This document shows positions 22,309-27,923 of a stretch of 27,923 nucleotides of DNA, piece after piece. The DNA comes from DATDOY01 sp035293045 (GTDB lineage: Bacteria; Actinomycetota; Acidimicrobiia; IMCC26256; JACPCJ01): assembly GCA_035293045.1 (NCBI GenBank), contig DATDOY010000132.1, positions 1 to 27,923 on the forward strand. Direction: 5' to 3'. The translations under genes and the position numbers were made by a program. The first letter of the stretch is position 1. Every line of letters starts with the position of its first letter. A model generated the notes under the pieces. That model saw nothing but the letters and a program-made list of their open reading frames with translations. It was not told the origin of the DNA and made no database searches.

Positions 22309-23441
22309 TGCTCGAGTGGATCGCCTTCGCCGTCGGCGTCGCGTTGGTGTTCGCGACTTTCGCCAGCATCTTCGATGCGCTCGTCGTGCCGCGGGGCACG
22401 CCCGCCCGCTTTGCGCTGCGGATCTCTCGCGTCGTGGGCGCGTCGGTCCGGTTCGTCGCTCGGCGGTTCTCGTCGTATGAGGACCGCGACCGCATCCTCG
22501 TTCTCCACGGGCCGGCCTCGCTCATCGCCGTGCTCGTCGCCTGGTTGACGCTGCTGTTGGTCGCATTCGCGCTCGTGTTCTGGCATCTCGCGCCCGGCGG
22601 CTTGGGAGACGCGTTCCGCCAGAGCGGATCGTCGCTGTTCACCCTCGGGTTCGCCACCGCCGACGAGGCCGGTCCCGTCGCGGCGACGTTCATCGCGGCC
22701 GCGTCCGGCATGGTCGTCGTCGCGCTCCAGATCGCCTACCTCCCCACCATCTACGCCGCGTTCAACCGCCGCGAGACGCTCGTCACCCTGCTCGAGAGCC
22801 GCGCCGGGGTGCCGGCGTGGGGCCCCGAACTCCTGTGGCGACACCATCGGGTCGGAATCAGCGACAGCCTTCCGGATCTCTACAGCCAGTGGGAGATCTG
22901 GTCGGCCGACGTGGCCGAGACGCACACCACCTATCCGGTGCTCGCGTGGTTCCGGTCCCCGCATCCGTACCGCTCGTGGGTCACTGCGTTGCTCGCGGTG
23001 CTCGACGCCGCATCAATGCACCTCGCGCTCTGCCCATCGAGCGCGCCGTCGGAGGCGCGCCTGTGCCTTCGCATGGGATTCACGGCGGTGCGCGACATGT
23101 CGCGCGTGCTCAACCTCCCGTACGACCCCGATCCGCTGCCCGACGCGCCGATCGACCTGACGTTCGAGCAGTTCGAGGAGGCGGTGGCCGTCCTGCGCGA
23201 GATCGGATTTCCCATGGAGCGGACGGCGGCCGAGGCGTGGGCGGACTTCCGGGGCTGGCGGGTCAACTACGAGGAGGCCATGTGCGCGCTGGCGAACCTC
23301 GTCGTGGCACCGCCCGCGTTGTGGTCGGGGACCCGGCGGGATGTGCGCGAACCCGCCATGCCCGTGCGCCGCCCGCTCGACCGCACTCCGGAGGAGCCGG
23401 AAGGGACGGCGTCGACGAAGCCCACGTCGTGGGGGGCGTGA
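22308..23441 (+). CDS. Two-pore-loop / K+ channel-like membrane protein
   Basis: A 377-residue membrane protein with a 2-TM-plus-pore layout. TM segments lie near residues 1-28 and 66-92. The pore-like segment SGSSLFTLGFATADEAGP spans about 105-122, and another TM follows near 123-146 (VAATFIAAASGMVVVALQIAYL). TLGFAT recalls the K+ selectivity filter TVGYGD, but lacks the final Asp and has Phe for Tyr. The 220-residue C-terminal part is soluble and partly helical; I see no RCK (glycine-rich NAD) motif in it. The tail is Pro/Glu/Arg-rich. ATG 22308 shares its A with the GNAT stop. The ion, if any, is unknown and a non-channel role is possible. Confidence 0.65.
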   Translation: MLEWIAFAVGVALVFATFASIFDALVVPRGTPARFALRISRVVGASVRFVARRFSSYEDRDRILVLHGPASLIAVLVAWLTLLLVAFALVFWHLAPGGLGDAFRQSGSSLFTLGFATADEAGPVAATFIAAASGMVVVALQIAYLPTIYAAFNRRETLVTLLESRAGVPAWGPELLWRHHRVGISDSLPDLYSQWEIWSADVAETHTTYPVLAWFRSPHPYRSWVTALLAVLDAASMHLALCPSSAPSEARLCLRMGFTAVRDMSRVLNLPYDPDPLPDAPIDLTFEQFEEAVAVLREIGFPMERTAAEAWADFRGWRVNYEEAMCALANLVVAPPALWSGTRRDVREPAMPVRRPLDRTPEEPEGTASTKPTSWGA

Positions 23442-23447
23442 ACGGCC

Positions 23448-23870
23448 TCAGGCGACCTTGATGAACACGGCCTCGCCCTCGACCGCCACCGAGCCGTCGG
23501 CGAGAAGCAGGCGGCCGGCGAGCCGCTTGCGCCGCCCGGAGTGGCGGAGCGTCTCGGTCTCGATACGGTACGGGCCGCCGTCGAGCGGGACGGGCTTGCG
23601 GTAGCGGATCTCGAGCGTGCCGGTCACCCACTTGTCCTCGACCGACTCGTGAGCGGTCCACCCGAGGGCTTCGTCCATCGCGGTGGCCGCGAGGCCTCCG
23701 TGCAGGAACCCCGGAGGACCCTCGAACTCGGGGCGGGGCGTGAAGTGACCGACGCCCGTTCCGTCGGGGCCTGACTCGTACGCGACGTGGAGTCCGTGTG
23801 GGTTCTTCTGCGAGCAGCCGAAGCAGTTGGTGTCACCCCATGCCGCGAAGATCTCGTCACTGGTTCCCAT
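23448..23870 (-). CDS. Hotdog-fold thioesterase (PaaI-like)
   Basis: A 140-residue hotdog thioesterase. The N-terminal NCFGCSQKNPHGLHV contains the CxxC and NPHGL seen in this group; the active-site helix is FLHGGLAATAMDEALGW, with HGG and the acidic residue two turns on. It is distinct in sequence from the PaaI protein at 8371. The substrate is unknown, but it is likely a CoA thioester. ATG 23870 has a TACGCT -10-like element ending 6 nt upstream and no ribosome-binding site, so it is probably leaderless. Its stop is 6 nt from that of the channel-like gene (convergent), and it diverges from the membrane protein at 23938. Confidence 0.85.
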   Translation of the reverse strand: MGTSDEIFAAWGDTNCFGCSQKNPHGLHVAYESGPDGTGVGHFTPRPEFEGPPGFLHGGLAATAMDEALGWTAHESVEDKWVTGTLEIRYRKPVPLDGGPYRIETETLRHSGRRKRLAGRLLLADGSVAVEGEAVFIKVA

Positions 23871-23876
23871 CCGCGG

Positions 23877-23882
23877 AGCGTA
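23877..23882 (-). promoter_or_regulatory. Putative -10 element (TACGCT) of thioesterase
   Basis: On the minus strand TACGCT ends 6 nt before the ATG at 23870. Together with the plus-strand TACCCT 43 nt away it makes a compact divergent promoter pair. Confidence 0.5.
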
Positions 23883-23924
23883 CGCGATGCCGACGGTCCC
23901 CACGTCACCCCTCCACCAGGGGAG

Positions 23925-23930
23925 TACCCT
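23925..23930 (+). promoter_or_regulatory. Putative -10 element (TACCCT) of membrane protein gene
   Basis: TACCCT ends 7 nt before the ATG at 23938, so the predicted first transcribed base is at or next to the start codon. GGGGAG lies further upstream, before the hexamer, and so would not be in the message. Confidence 0.5.
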
Positions 23931-23937
23931 CGCCGGG

Positions 23938-24969
23938 ATGGAGCGGGCGCGATGGATCCGGGGCCCTCGCGCCGATTCTGTCGTTGCGTGGTGCTGGGTG
24001 CCGCTGTTCCTCGTGGCGTGGACGGTCGTCGAGAACGCGGACGCCACCAACGCGCTGCTGCTCGCCGCGTTCGGGCTGTCGTTCATCCACCAGCCGCTCA
24101 CCCTCGCGCTCGTGTACGGCGACCCCGAGCAGTTCGCCGAGCACCGCCGTCTGTTCGCCTGGAGTCCGGTCGTCTTCGTTCTTGCCGTGGTCGTTGGGGT
24201 CGAGATCAGCCCCGCCCTCGTCGCGGCGGTGGCCGGGCTTTGGAACGCCGAACACACGCTCATGCAGCGCTTCGGTCTCGTGCGCGTCTACGGCCGCAAG
24301 GTCGGAGAGGACTCCGATGGCGCCGCGCTCGAGCGATGGATGCTGCTGTCGTGGCTCGGCCTCGCGCTTGTGTGGGTCGCGGCCTCGAAGGACACCGCCG
24401 CGATGGTCTCGGGCCTCGCCCTCGGCGATCGCAACGGGGCCGGCGTCGACCTGTTGACCTCGACGAGGCCCATGGCGCAGGTGCTGCTTCTGCCAATGGT
24501 CGCCGTCGTCGTCGGGCTGACCGCGCGTTGGGTGCGGGTCGAACGGGCGCGCGGAGCGGACGCCAACCCGGCCAAGCACCTCTACGTTGCATCCACGGCA
24601 GCGTTGTTCGTGACCATGCTCCTGTGGCCGGTGCCGGGATTCATCGCGTACATCGGATCGCACGCGTTGGAGTACTTCGCCGTCGTCGACCACGCGCTCG
24701 GGCGCCGATACCTGCGACGCGACGGAGGCGCGCTCGGAATCGCGGTCCGACGCTTTGGCGGGACGTGGGTCGTGGCCGGCCTCGTCGCGGTCACCCTCGC
24801 CGCTTACATGGCCGTGGGTGACCAGCGGTATGAGGGAGCGATGGGCGTCGTCGTCCTGACCGCCGGTGGACTCCATGTGTTCTACGACGGCTTCATCTGG
24901 AAACTCCGGCGGGCGCCGGTGGCCGACAGCCTCGATATCCCGCGTGTGTCCGTGGCGACGCGGGTCTGA
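23938..24969 (+). CDS. Polytopic membrane protein of unknown function
   Basis: I do not recognise the family. The 343-residue product (ATG 23938) has about eight hydrophobic segments. Two hold repeated histidine-glutamate features: LWNAEHTLMQRFGLVRVYGRK near residue 105 and YIGSHALEYFAVVDHALGRRY near 240 (EH, SHALEY and DH). LSFIHQPLTLAL near residue 45 adds another His. Such buried His/Glu residues could bind a metal or heme, but this is inference. The tail is short and soluble. It is transcribed divergently from the thioesterase and ends just before rsmD (GTG 24975), so it may drive rsmD expression. It starts after a leaderless-type promoter. Confidence 0.65.
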   Translation: MERARWIRGPRADSVVAWCWVPLFLVAWTVVENADATNALLLAAFGLSFIHQPLTLALVYGDPEQFAEHRRLFAWSPVVFVLAVVVGVEISPALVAAVAGLWNAEHTLMQRFGLVRVYGRKVGEDSDGAALERWMLLSWLGLALVWVAASKDTAAMVSGLALGDRNGAGVDLLTSTRPMAQVLLLPMVAVVVGLTARWVRVERARGADANPAKHLYVASTAALFVTMLLWPVPGFIAYIGSHALEYFAVVDHALGRRYLRRDGGALGIAVRRFGGTWVVAGLVAVTLAAYMAVGDQRYEGAMGVVVLTAGGLHVFYDGFIWKLRRAPVADSLDIPRVSVATRV

Positions 24970-24974
24970 CGTTC

Positions 24975-25544
24975 GTGGCGCGCGCCCGCACCGGCGTTCG
25001 CGTGATTGCGGGATCGGCCAAGGGCCGGCGGCTTGACACGCCGGGCGGAGACACGACGCGCCCCATCACCGATCGCGTCAAGGAATCGGTCTTCGGCGCG
25101 CTCGAGCCGATCCTGCCGGGCGCCCGGGTCCTCGACCTCTACGCGGGGAGTGGTGCCATGGCGATCGAGGCGCTGTCGCGAGGGGCAGCCTCGGCAACGC
25201 TCGTCGAGAAGGACCCCCGAGTCGTCGAGGTCATCGCGTCGAACGTCAGCCGGGTCGGCGTCGAGCCGCAAACCACGATCGTCAAGGCTGACGTACTCGT
25301 TCATCTCGCACGGGCGACCGCCACCGAGTTCGACGTCGTGTTCCTCGACCCGCCCTACGCGGCGCCCACCTCGGACGTGGAACGCGCCATGGCTGCGCTG
25401 GGCGCCGGCTGGCTGGCGCCGCGCGCCACCGTCGTGGTCCGGCGCCAGAAGCGGAGCACCCATCCCGTGCCTCCTCCTGGGCTGGAGTTCACCCGAATCC
25501 GGGAGTACGGCGATACTGTCGTGCTCGTCGCCCAGACACACTGA
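24975..25544 (+). CDS. rsmD: 16S rRNA (guanine966-N2)-methyltransferase
   Basis: It methylates G966 of 16S rRNA with SAM. The 189-residue product has the N-terminal VRVIAGSAKGRRL, the RPITDRVKESVFGAL substrate segment, motif I DLYAGSGAMAIEALSRGA (SAM binding) and the catalytic FLDPPYAAP (DPPY). GTG 24975 follows the upstream stop by 5 nt, giving the expected length. coaD follows after 60 nt, as in many bacteria where rsmD and coaD are neighbours. Confidence 0.96.
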   Translation: MARARTGVRVIAGSAKGRRLDTPGGDTTRPITDRVKESVFGALEPILPGARVLDLYAGSGAMAIEALSRGAASATLVEKDPRVVEVIASNVSRVGVEPQTTIVKADVLVHLARATATEFDVVFLDPPYAAPTSDVERAMAALGAGWLAPRATVVVRRQKRSTHPVPPPGLEFTRIREYGDTVVLVAQTH

Positions 25545-25604
25545 GACGACGGGTATCAGCGTTCCGCTCATCACTGGTTCCAGCCATCGACAGGGGGCAC
25601 GTTC

Positions 25605-26093
25605 GTGGCGACCGCGCTGTGTCCGGGATCCTTCGACCCGGTCACCAACGGACATCTCGACATCATCGAGCGCACGTCGCGCTATTTCGACGAGGTCATC
25701 GTGGCGGTGATCCGTAACCCACAGAAGTCGGAAGCGCTGTTCACGCTGGAGGAACGCCAGGAGATGCTGCGCGAGGTCACCGCCCACCTCGACAACGTCA
25801 GCGTCGATTCCTTCAAGGGGCTGTTGGTGGAGTTCGCCAAGGAGCACCGCGCCGACGCCATTGTCAAGGGACTCCGCGCCGTCTCGGACTTCGACTACGA
25901 GCTGCAGATGGCCCAGATGAACCAGAACCTCACGGGGATCGACACGTTCTTCATCTCGACCAACCCCAAGTACTCGTTCCTCGCCTCGAGCCTCGTGCGG
26001 GAGGTCGCCCGATTCGGCGGCGACGTGTCGTCGATGGTGCCGGCGGTCGTGATGAAGCGTCTCGTCGAGCGCTTCGGGGAGCCGCGATCTTGA
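25605..26093 (+). CDS. coaD: Phosphopantetheine adenylyltransferase
   Basis: It transfers AMP from ATP to 4'-phosphopantetheine, the fourth step of CoA synthesis; it is usually a hexamer. The 162-residue product carries CPGSFDPVTNGHLDII (the nucleotidyltransferase TxGH-type motif with GH), the KSEALFTLEERQEML helix, and the NPKYSFLASSLVREVARFGGDVSSMVP segment, which holds the SSxxVRE nucleotide motif. GTG 25605 has GGGGG 7-12 nt upstream. Its stop (TGA at 26091-26093) shares a base with the ATG of the coiled-coil gene. Confidence 0.97.
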   Translation: MATALCPGSFDPVTNGHLDIIERTSRYFDEVIVAVIRNPQKSEALFTLEERQEMLREVTAHLDNVSVDSFKGLLVEFAKEHRADAIVKGLRAVSDFDYELQMAQMNQNLTGIDTFFISTNPKYSFLASSLVREVARFGGDVSSMVPAVVMKRLVERFGEPRS

Positions 26094-26647
26094 TGTCCGT
26101 GAATGAGAGAGACGTCGAGACGCTGCTCGAGCGGGTGCGCTCGCAAGTCGAGAGCGCGCGGCCCATGCCGCTGTCCGCGTCGGTCCTCGTCAACCGCGAG
26201 GAGCTGCTCGAGTACCTCGAGGAGGCCATCGCTCGGCTCCCCGAAGAGCTCCGCCGGGCTCGTTGGCTCCTGAAAGAGCGCGAGGAGTTCCTCGCCAAGG
26301 CCCGCCGCGAGGCCGACGAGATCGTGGACGCCGCCCGGGCGCGAGCCGAGCGCCTCGTGCAGCGCACCGAGATCGTCCGCCAGGCCGAGAGCACGGCTCG
26401 CCGGATCGTCGACGAGGCGGAAGCCCAGGCGCGGTCCCTCCAGCACGAGTCCGAGGACTATGTCGATCGCAAGCTCGCGCAGTTCGAGGTCATCCTCGAT
26501 CGCGTGCTGCAGGAGATCAGCCGGGGGCGCGAGCGGCTCCAGGTCGTGATCGAGCCCGAACAGCTCGACGACGAGCCCGGAGCGGCGTTCTTCGAGGACG
26601 CGCCGCCGCCGCCCGTGTTCGACCAGGACCAGGGCTCGCTCGAGTGA
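26093..26647 (+). CDS. SepIVA-like DivIVA-domain coiled-coil protein
   Basis: A 184-residue coiled-coil protein with no signal peptide or TM segment. Compared from memory with mycobacterial SepIVA (Rv2927c), it shares the N-terminal helix ending in SARPMPLSASVLVNREELLEYLEE (marked by ARPMPLS and NREELLEYL), the RRARWLLKEREEFLAKARREADEIV stretch, and the C-terminal RLVQRTEIVRQAESTARRI and DYVDRKLAQFEVILDRVLQEISRGRERLQ (marked by YVDRKLAQFE). It lacks most of the repeated middle coiled coil, so it is shorter than the roughly 245-residue mycobacterial form. It sits directly before DUF177, the same order as in mycobacteria. It likely guides polar or septal growth. Start is ATG 26093 (TGATG); TTG 26090 is possible. 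The acidic tail has DDEPG and PPPP. Confidence 0.82.
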   Translation: MSVNERDVETLLERVRSQVESARPMPLSASVLVNREELLEYLEEAIARLPEELRRARWLLKEREEFLAKARREADEIVDAARARAERLVQRTEIVRQAESTARRIVDEAEAQARSLQHESEDYVDRKLAQFEVILDRVLQEISRGRERLQVVIEPEQLDDEPGAAFFEDAPPPPVFDQDQGSLE

Positions 26648-26652
26648 CCGTT

Positions 26653-26666
26653 GGCGCCGCGGCGCC
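26653..26666. repeat. Perfect 14-nt palindrome after the SepIVA-like gene
   Basis: GGCGCCGCGGCGCC is self-complementary and lies 5 nt past the stop of the coiled-coil gene. It could act as a weak terminator stem or a protein-binding site. No T-run follows directly. Confidence 0.5.
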
Positions 26667-26685
26667 CCAGGCACGCCCAGGCTGG

Positions 26686-26708
26686 AAAATCCTGGATTTT
26701 GCTAGGAT
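26686..26708 (+). promoter_or_regulatory. AT-rich hairpin and extended -10 promoter of the DUF177-rpmF-plsX operon
   Basis: AAAATC-CTG-GATTTT (26686-26700) is a short AT-rich stem in very GC-rich DNA. It is followed directly by TGC-TAGGAT (26700-26708), a textbook extended -10. The expected start of transcription is near 26715, leaving a leader of about 70 nt before the DUF177 ATG. No good -35 is present, which the extended -10 can offset. Confidence 0.6.
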
Positions 26709-26783
26709 GTGTGCTCTGTAGCGCGCGGATCGCCCGCCCGCCGCAGCGCCCATTGCCTACCTGAGTTCGGCCCTTTCGCGATC

Positions 26784-27377
26784 ATGGCTCCTCGTCAGCA
26801 CGTCGAAGCATCTCCACGCACCGCTCGCGCGATCGCGCGCGACCTGCGGGTCGCGGTGCACGACGTCGCCCATCGCCCGGGCACGATCCGGCACCTCGAG
26901 CGCGAGGCCCGCGCTCCGGCCCTCGCCGCGGGGACCGTCGGGATCCCAGAAGGCGCTCCGATCGATCTCGACCTGCGCCTCGAGGGCGTCGGCAAGGGCG
27001 TCGTCGTCGAGGGGTTCGTGAGCGGTGCCTGGGTCGCCGAGTGCAGCCGTTGTCTCACCGCCGTCACCGGTCCGTTCTCGGTCGAGGTCCATGAACTCTT
27101 CGAGGAACAACCCATCGAGAGCGAGACGTACCGCCTCGAGGGGGAGGAGATCGACCTCGAGCCGATGGTGCGCGACGCGGTCCTTCTCGAAATCCCTCCG
27201 GCGCCGCTGTGCTCCGACGACTGCGCCGGGCTCTGCCCCACCTGTGGCGTCGATCGCAATGTCGCCTCGTGCGACTGCACGACCGAGTCGCCCGACCCCC
27301 GCTGGGCGGCGCTCGGCGATCTCGCGTTCGATCCACCAACGACTGATGCACGAGCTCGTACCGCGAGCGATTCCTGA
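26784..27377 (+). CDS. DUF177 (YceD-like) protein
   Basis: A 197-residue DUF177/YceD protein. The family gene lies beside rpmF in many bacteria and has been linked to 23S rRNA or ribosome maturation (family-level statement). The N-terminal domain begins at LRVAVHDVAHRPGTIRHLE. The centre contains VEGFVSGAWVAECSRCLTAVTGPFSVEV with a CxxC pair (ECSRC), and a second Cys cluster lies near the C-terminus (CSDDCAGLCPTCGVDRNVASCDC, shown by DDC and CPTCG). Together these could bind zinc. I chose ATG 26784. Using GTG 26709 would place the start inside the promoter zone and add a basic, non-conserved 25 residues. No ribosome-binding site is evident. rpmF follows after 12 nt. Confidence 0.88.
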   Translation: MAPRQHVEASPRTARAIARDLRVAVHDVAHRPGTIRHLEREARAPALAAGTVGIPEGAPIDLDLRLEGVGKGVVVEGFVSGAWVAECSRCLTAVTGPFSVEVHELFEEQPIESETYRLEGEEIDLEPMVRDAVLLEIPPAPLCSDDCAGLCPTCGVDRNVASCDCTTESPDPRWAALGDLAFDPPTTDARARTASDS

Positions 27378-27389
27378 GAGGGGAACACG

Positions 27390-27572
27390 ATGGCCGTACC
27401 CAAGCGCAAGCTGAGCCGGTCCCGCACCCGGCGGCGGCGCGCCAACAACTGGACGACGGCCGCCCCGGCGCGCTCGGTGTGTCCGCAGTGCGAATCGGTG
27501 AAGACGCCCCACACGGTGTGCCCGACCTGCGGATGGTACGGCGGCCGGCAAGCGGTCGAGCCGGAGCTGTAG
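27390..27572 (+). CDS. rpmF: 50S ribosomal protein L32
   Basis: Large-subunit ribosomal protein of 60 residues. MAVPKRKLSRSRTRRRRANNW is the conserved N-terminus (in part: AVPKRKLSRSRTR). Two CxxC pairs, CPQC at 31-34 and CPTC at 44-47, form the zinc ribbon, so this is the C+ form. ATG 27390 has GAGGGG upstream. DUF177, rpmF and plsX in one operon is a common arrangement linking ribosome and lipid synthesis. Confidence 0.97.
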   Translation: MAVPKRKLSRSRTRRRRANNWTTAAPARSVCPQCESVKTPHTVCPTCGWYGGRQAVEPEL

Positions 27573-27592
27573 GACCCGACGCGTTCTCGCGA

Positions 27593-27923
27593 ATGAGCGA
27601 TCTCACCGTCGCGGTCGACGCCATGGGGGGCGACCGCGCTCCCGACGAGATCGTCGCTGGCGCGCTCACGGCTGCCACGGAGCTCGGTGTGGGGATCCTC
27701 CTCGTCGGCCAGGACGACGCGGTGCGGCCGCTGCTTCCCAACGGCGGACCTCCGCCAGGGGTGGAGTTCATCCATGCGAGCGAAGTCGTCGCCATGGACG
27801 AGGACCCAGCGTCGGGCGTTCGCCGCAAGAAGGACTCATCGCTCGTTCGCTGCGCGGAGGCCGTCCGAGACGGCAAGGCCGCGGCCATGGTCAGCGCCGG
27901 CAACACCGGCGCCGCGATGGGCG
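27593..27923 (+). CDS. plsX: Phosphate acyltransferase PlsX, 5' part only
   Basis: It makes acyl-phosphate from acyl-ACP for phospholipid synthesis. I translated 110 codons to the window end. Diagnostic stretches are VAVDAMGGDRAPDEIV at the N-terminus, IHASEVVAMDEDPASGVRRKKDSS (MDEDP and RRKKDSS) and AAAMVSAGNTGAAMG. ATG 27593 lies 20 nt past the rpmF stop. The remainder, normally about 220 more residues, lies outside the window. Confidence 0.95.
   Translation, partial: MSDLTVAVDAMGGDRAPDEIVAGALTAATELGVGILLVGQDDAVRPLLPNGGPPPGVEFIHASEVVAMDEDPASGVRRKKDSSLVRCAEAVRDGKAAAMVSAGNTGAAMG

Noticed and set aside
1..27923. Mobile element, tRNA, rRNA, riboswitch or CRISPR array
   Set aside because: I saw no transposase or integrase motifs, no tRNA cloverleaf or TTCGA-arm pattern I could support, no direct-repeat array and no metF or thi leader long enough for a known riboswitch. 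A covariance-model search would be needed to rule out small RNAs.

Overview
The window looks like chromosomal DNA of a high-GC actinobacterium, most plausibly an Acidimicrobiia-type lineage (inference). The evidence is strong GC bias at third codon positions, a luciferase-like monooxygenase of the F420-linked type, a SepIVA-like coiled-coil septation protein next to a DUF177 gene, and an actinobacterial housekeeping gene order. I recognise no insertion sequence, prophage, CRISPR array, rRNA or tRNA.

Region 1 (1-3.7 kb, minus strand) is a small galactoside cluster: luciferase-like monooxygenase, galactokinase and GH36 alpha-galactosidase (cut by the window edge). A strong hairpin lies between the first two genes. 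Region 2 (3.7-8 kb) holds a PAC2 protein, an orphan soluble histidine kinase, a low-molecular-weight phosphatase coupled to a TM-anchored unknown protein, a NIPSNAP protein and metF. Region 3 (8-13.8 kb) holds a MhuD-like heme-oxygenase-fold protein, a PaaI thioesterase, a 4-TM protein with no ordinary start codon, ddl, a stand-alone RAM domain, a DUF1330-like protein, an ATP-type PEP carboxykinase, a VTT/DedA protein and a small cold-shock-like protein.

Region 4 (13.8-27.9 kb) is the conserved backbone thiL-thiD-(YibE/F)-rpmB-fakA-recG-[insert]-rsmD-coaD-sepIVA-like-DUF177-rpmF-plsX. It links thiamine phosphorylation, translation, fatty-acid activation, DNA repair, CoA synthesis, septation and phospholipid synthesis. 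About 4 kb is inserted between recG and rsmD: a coupled VOC-GNAT-channel-like trio, a thioesterase and a polytopic membrane protein.

Two properties recur. Several genes have a TAnnnT -10-like hexamer ending only 6-11 nt before the start codon, which suggests leaderless transcription. Two clear genes (the 4-TM gene and thiL) have no ATG/GTG/TTG at the proper place and seem to start at ATC and CTG behind good Shine-Dalgarno sequences. I found no convincing new multi-gene system. The best leads are the start codons, the leaderless promoters, the LLM-galK hairpin, the MhuD-like protein and the channel-like cassette.
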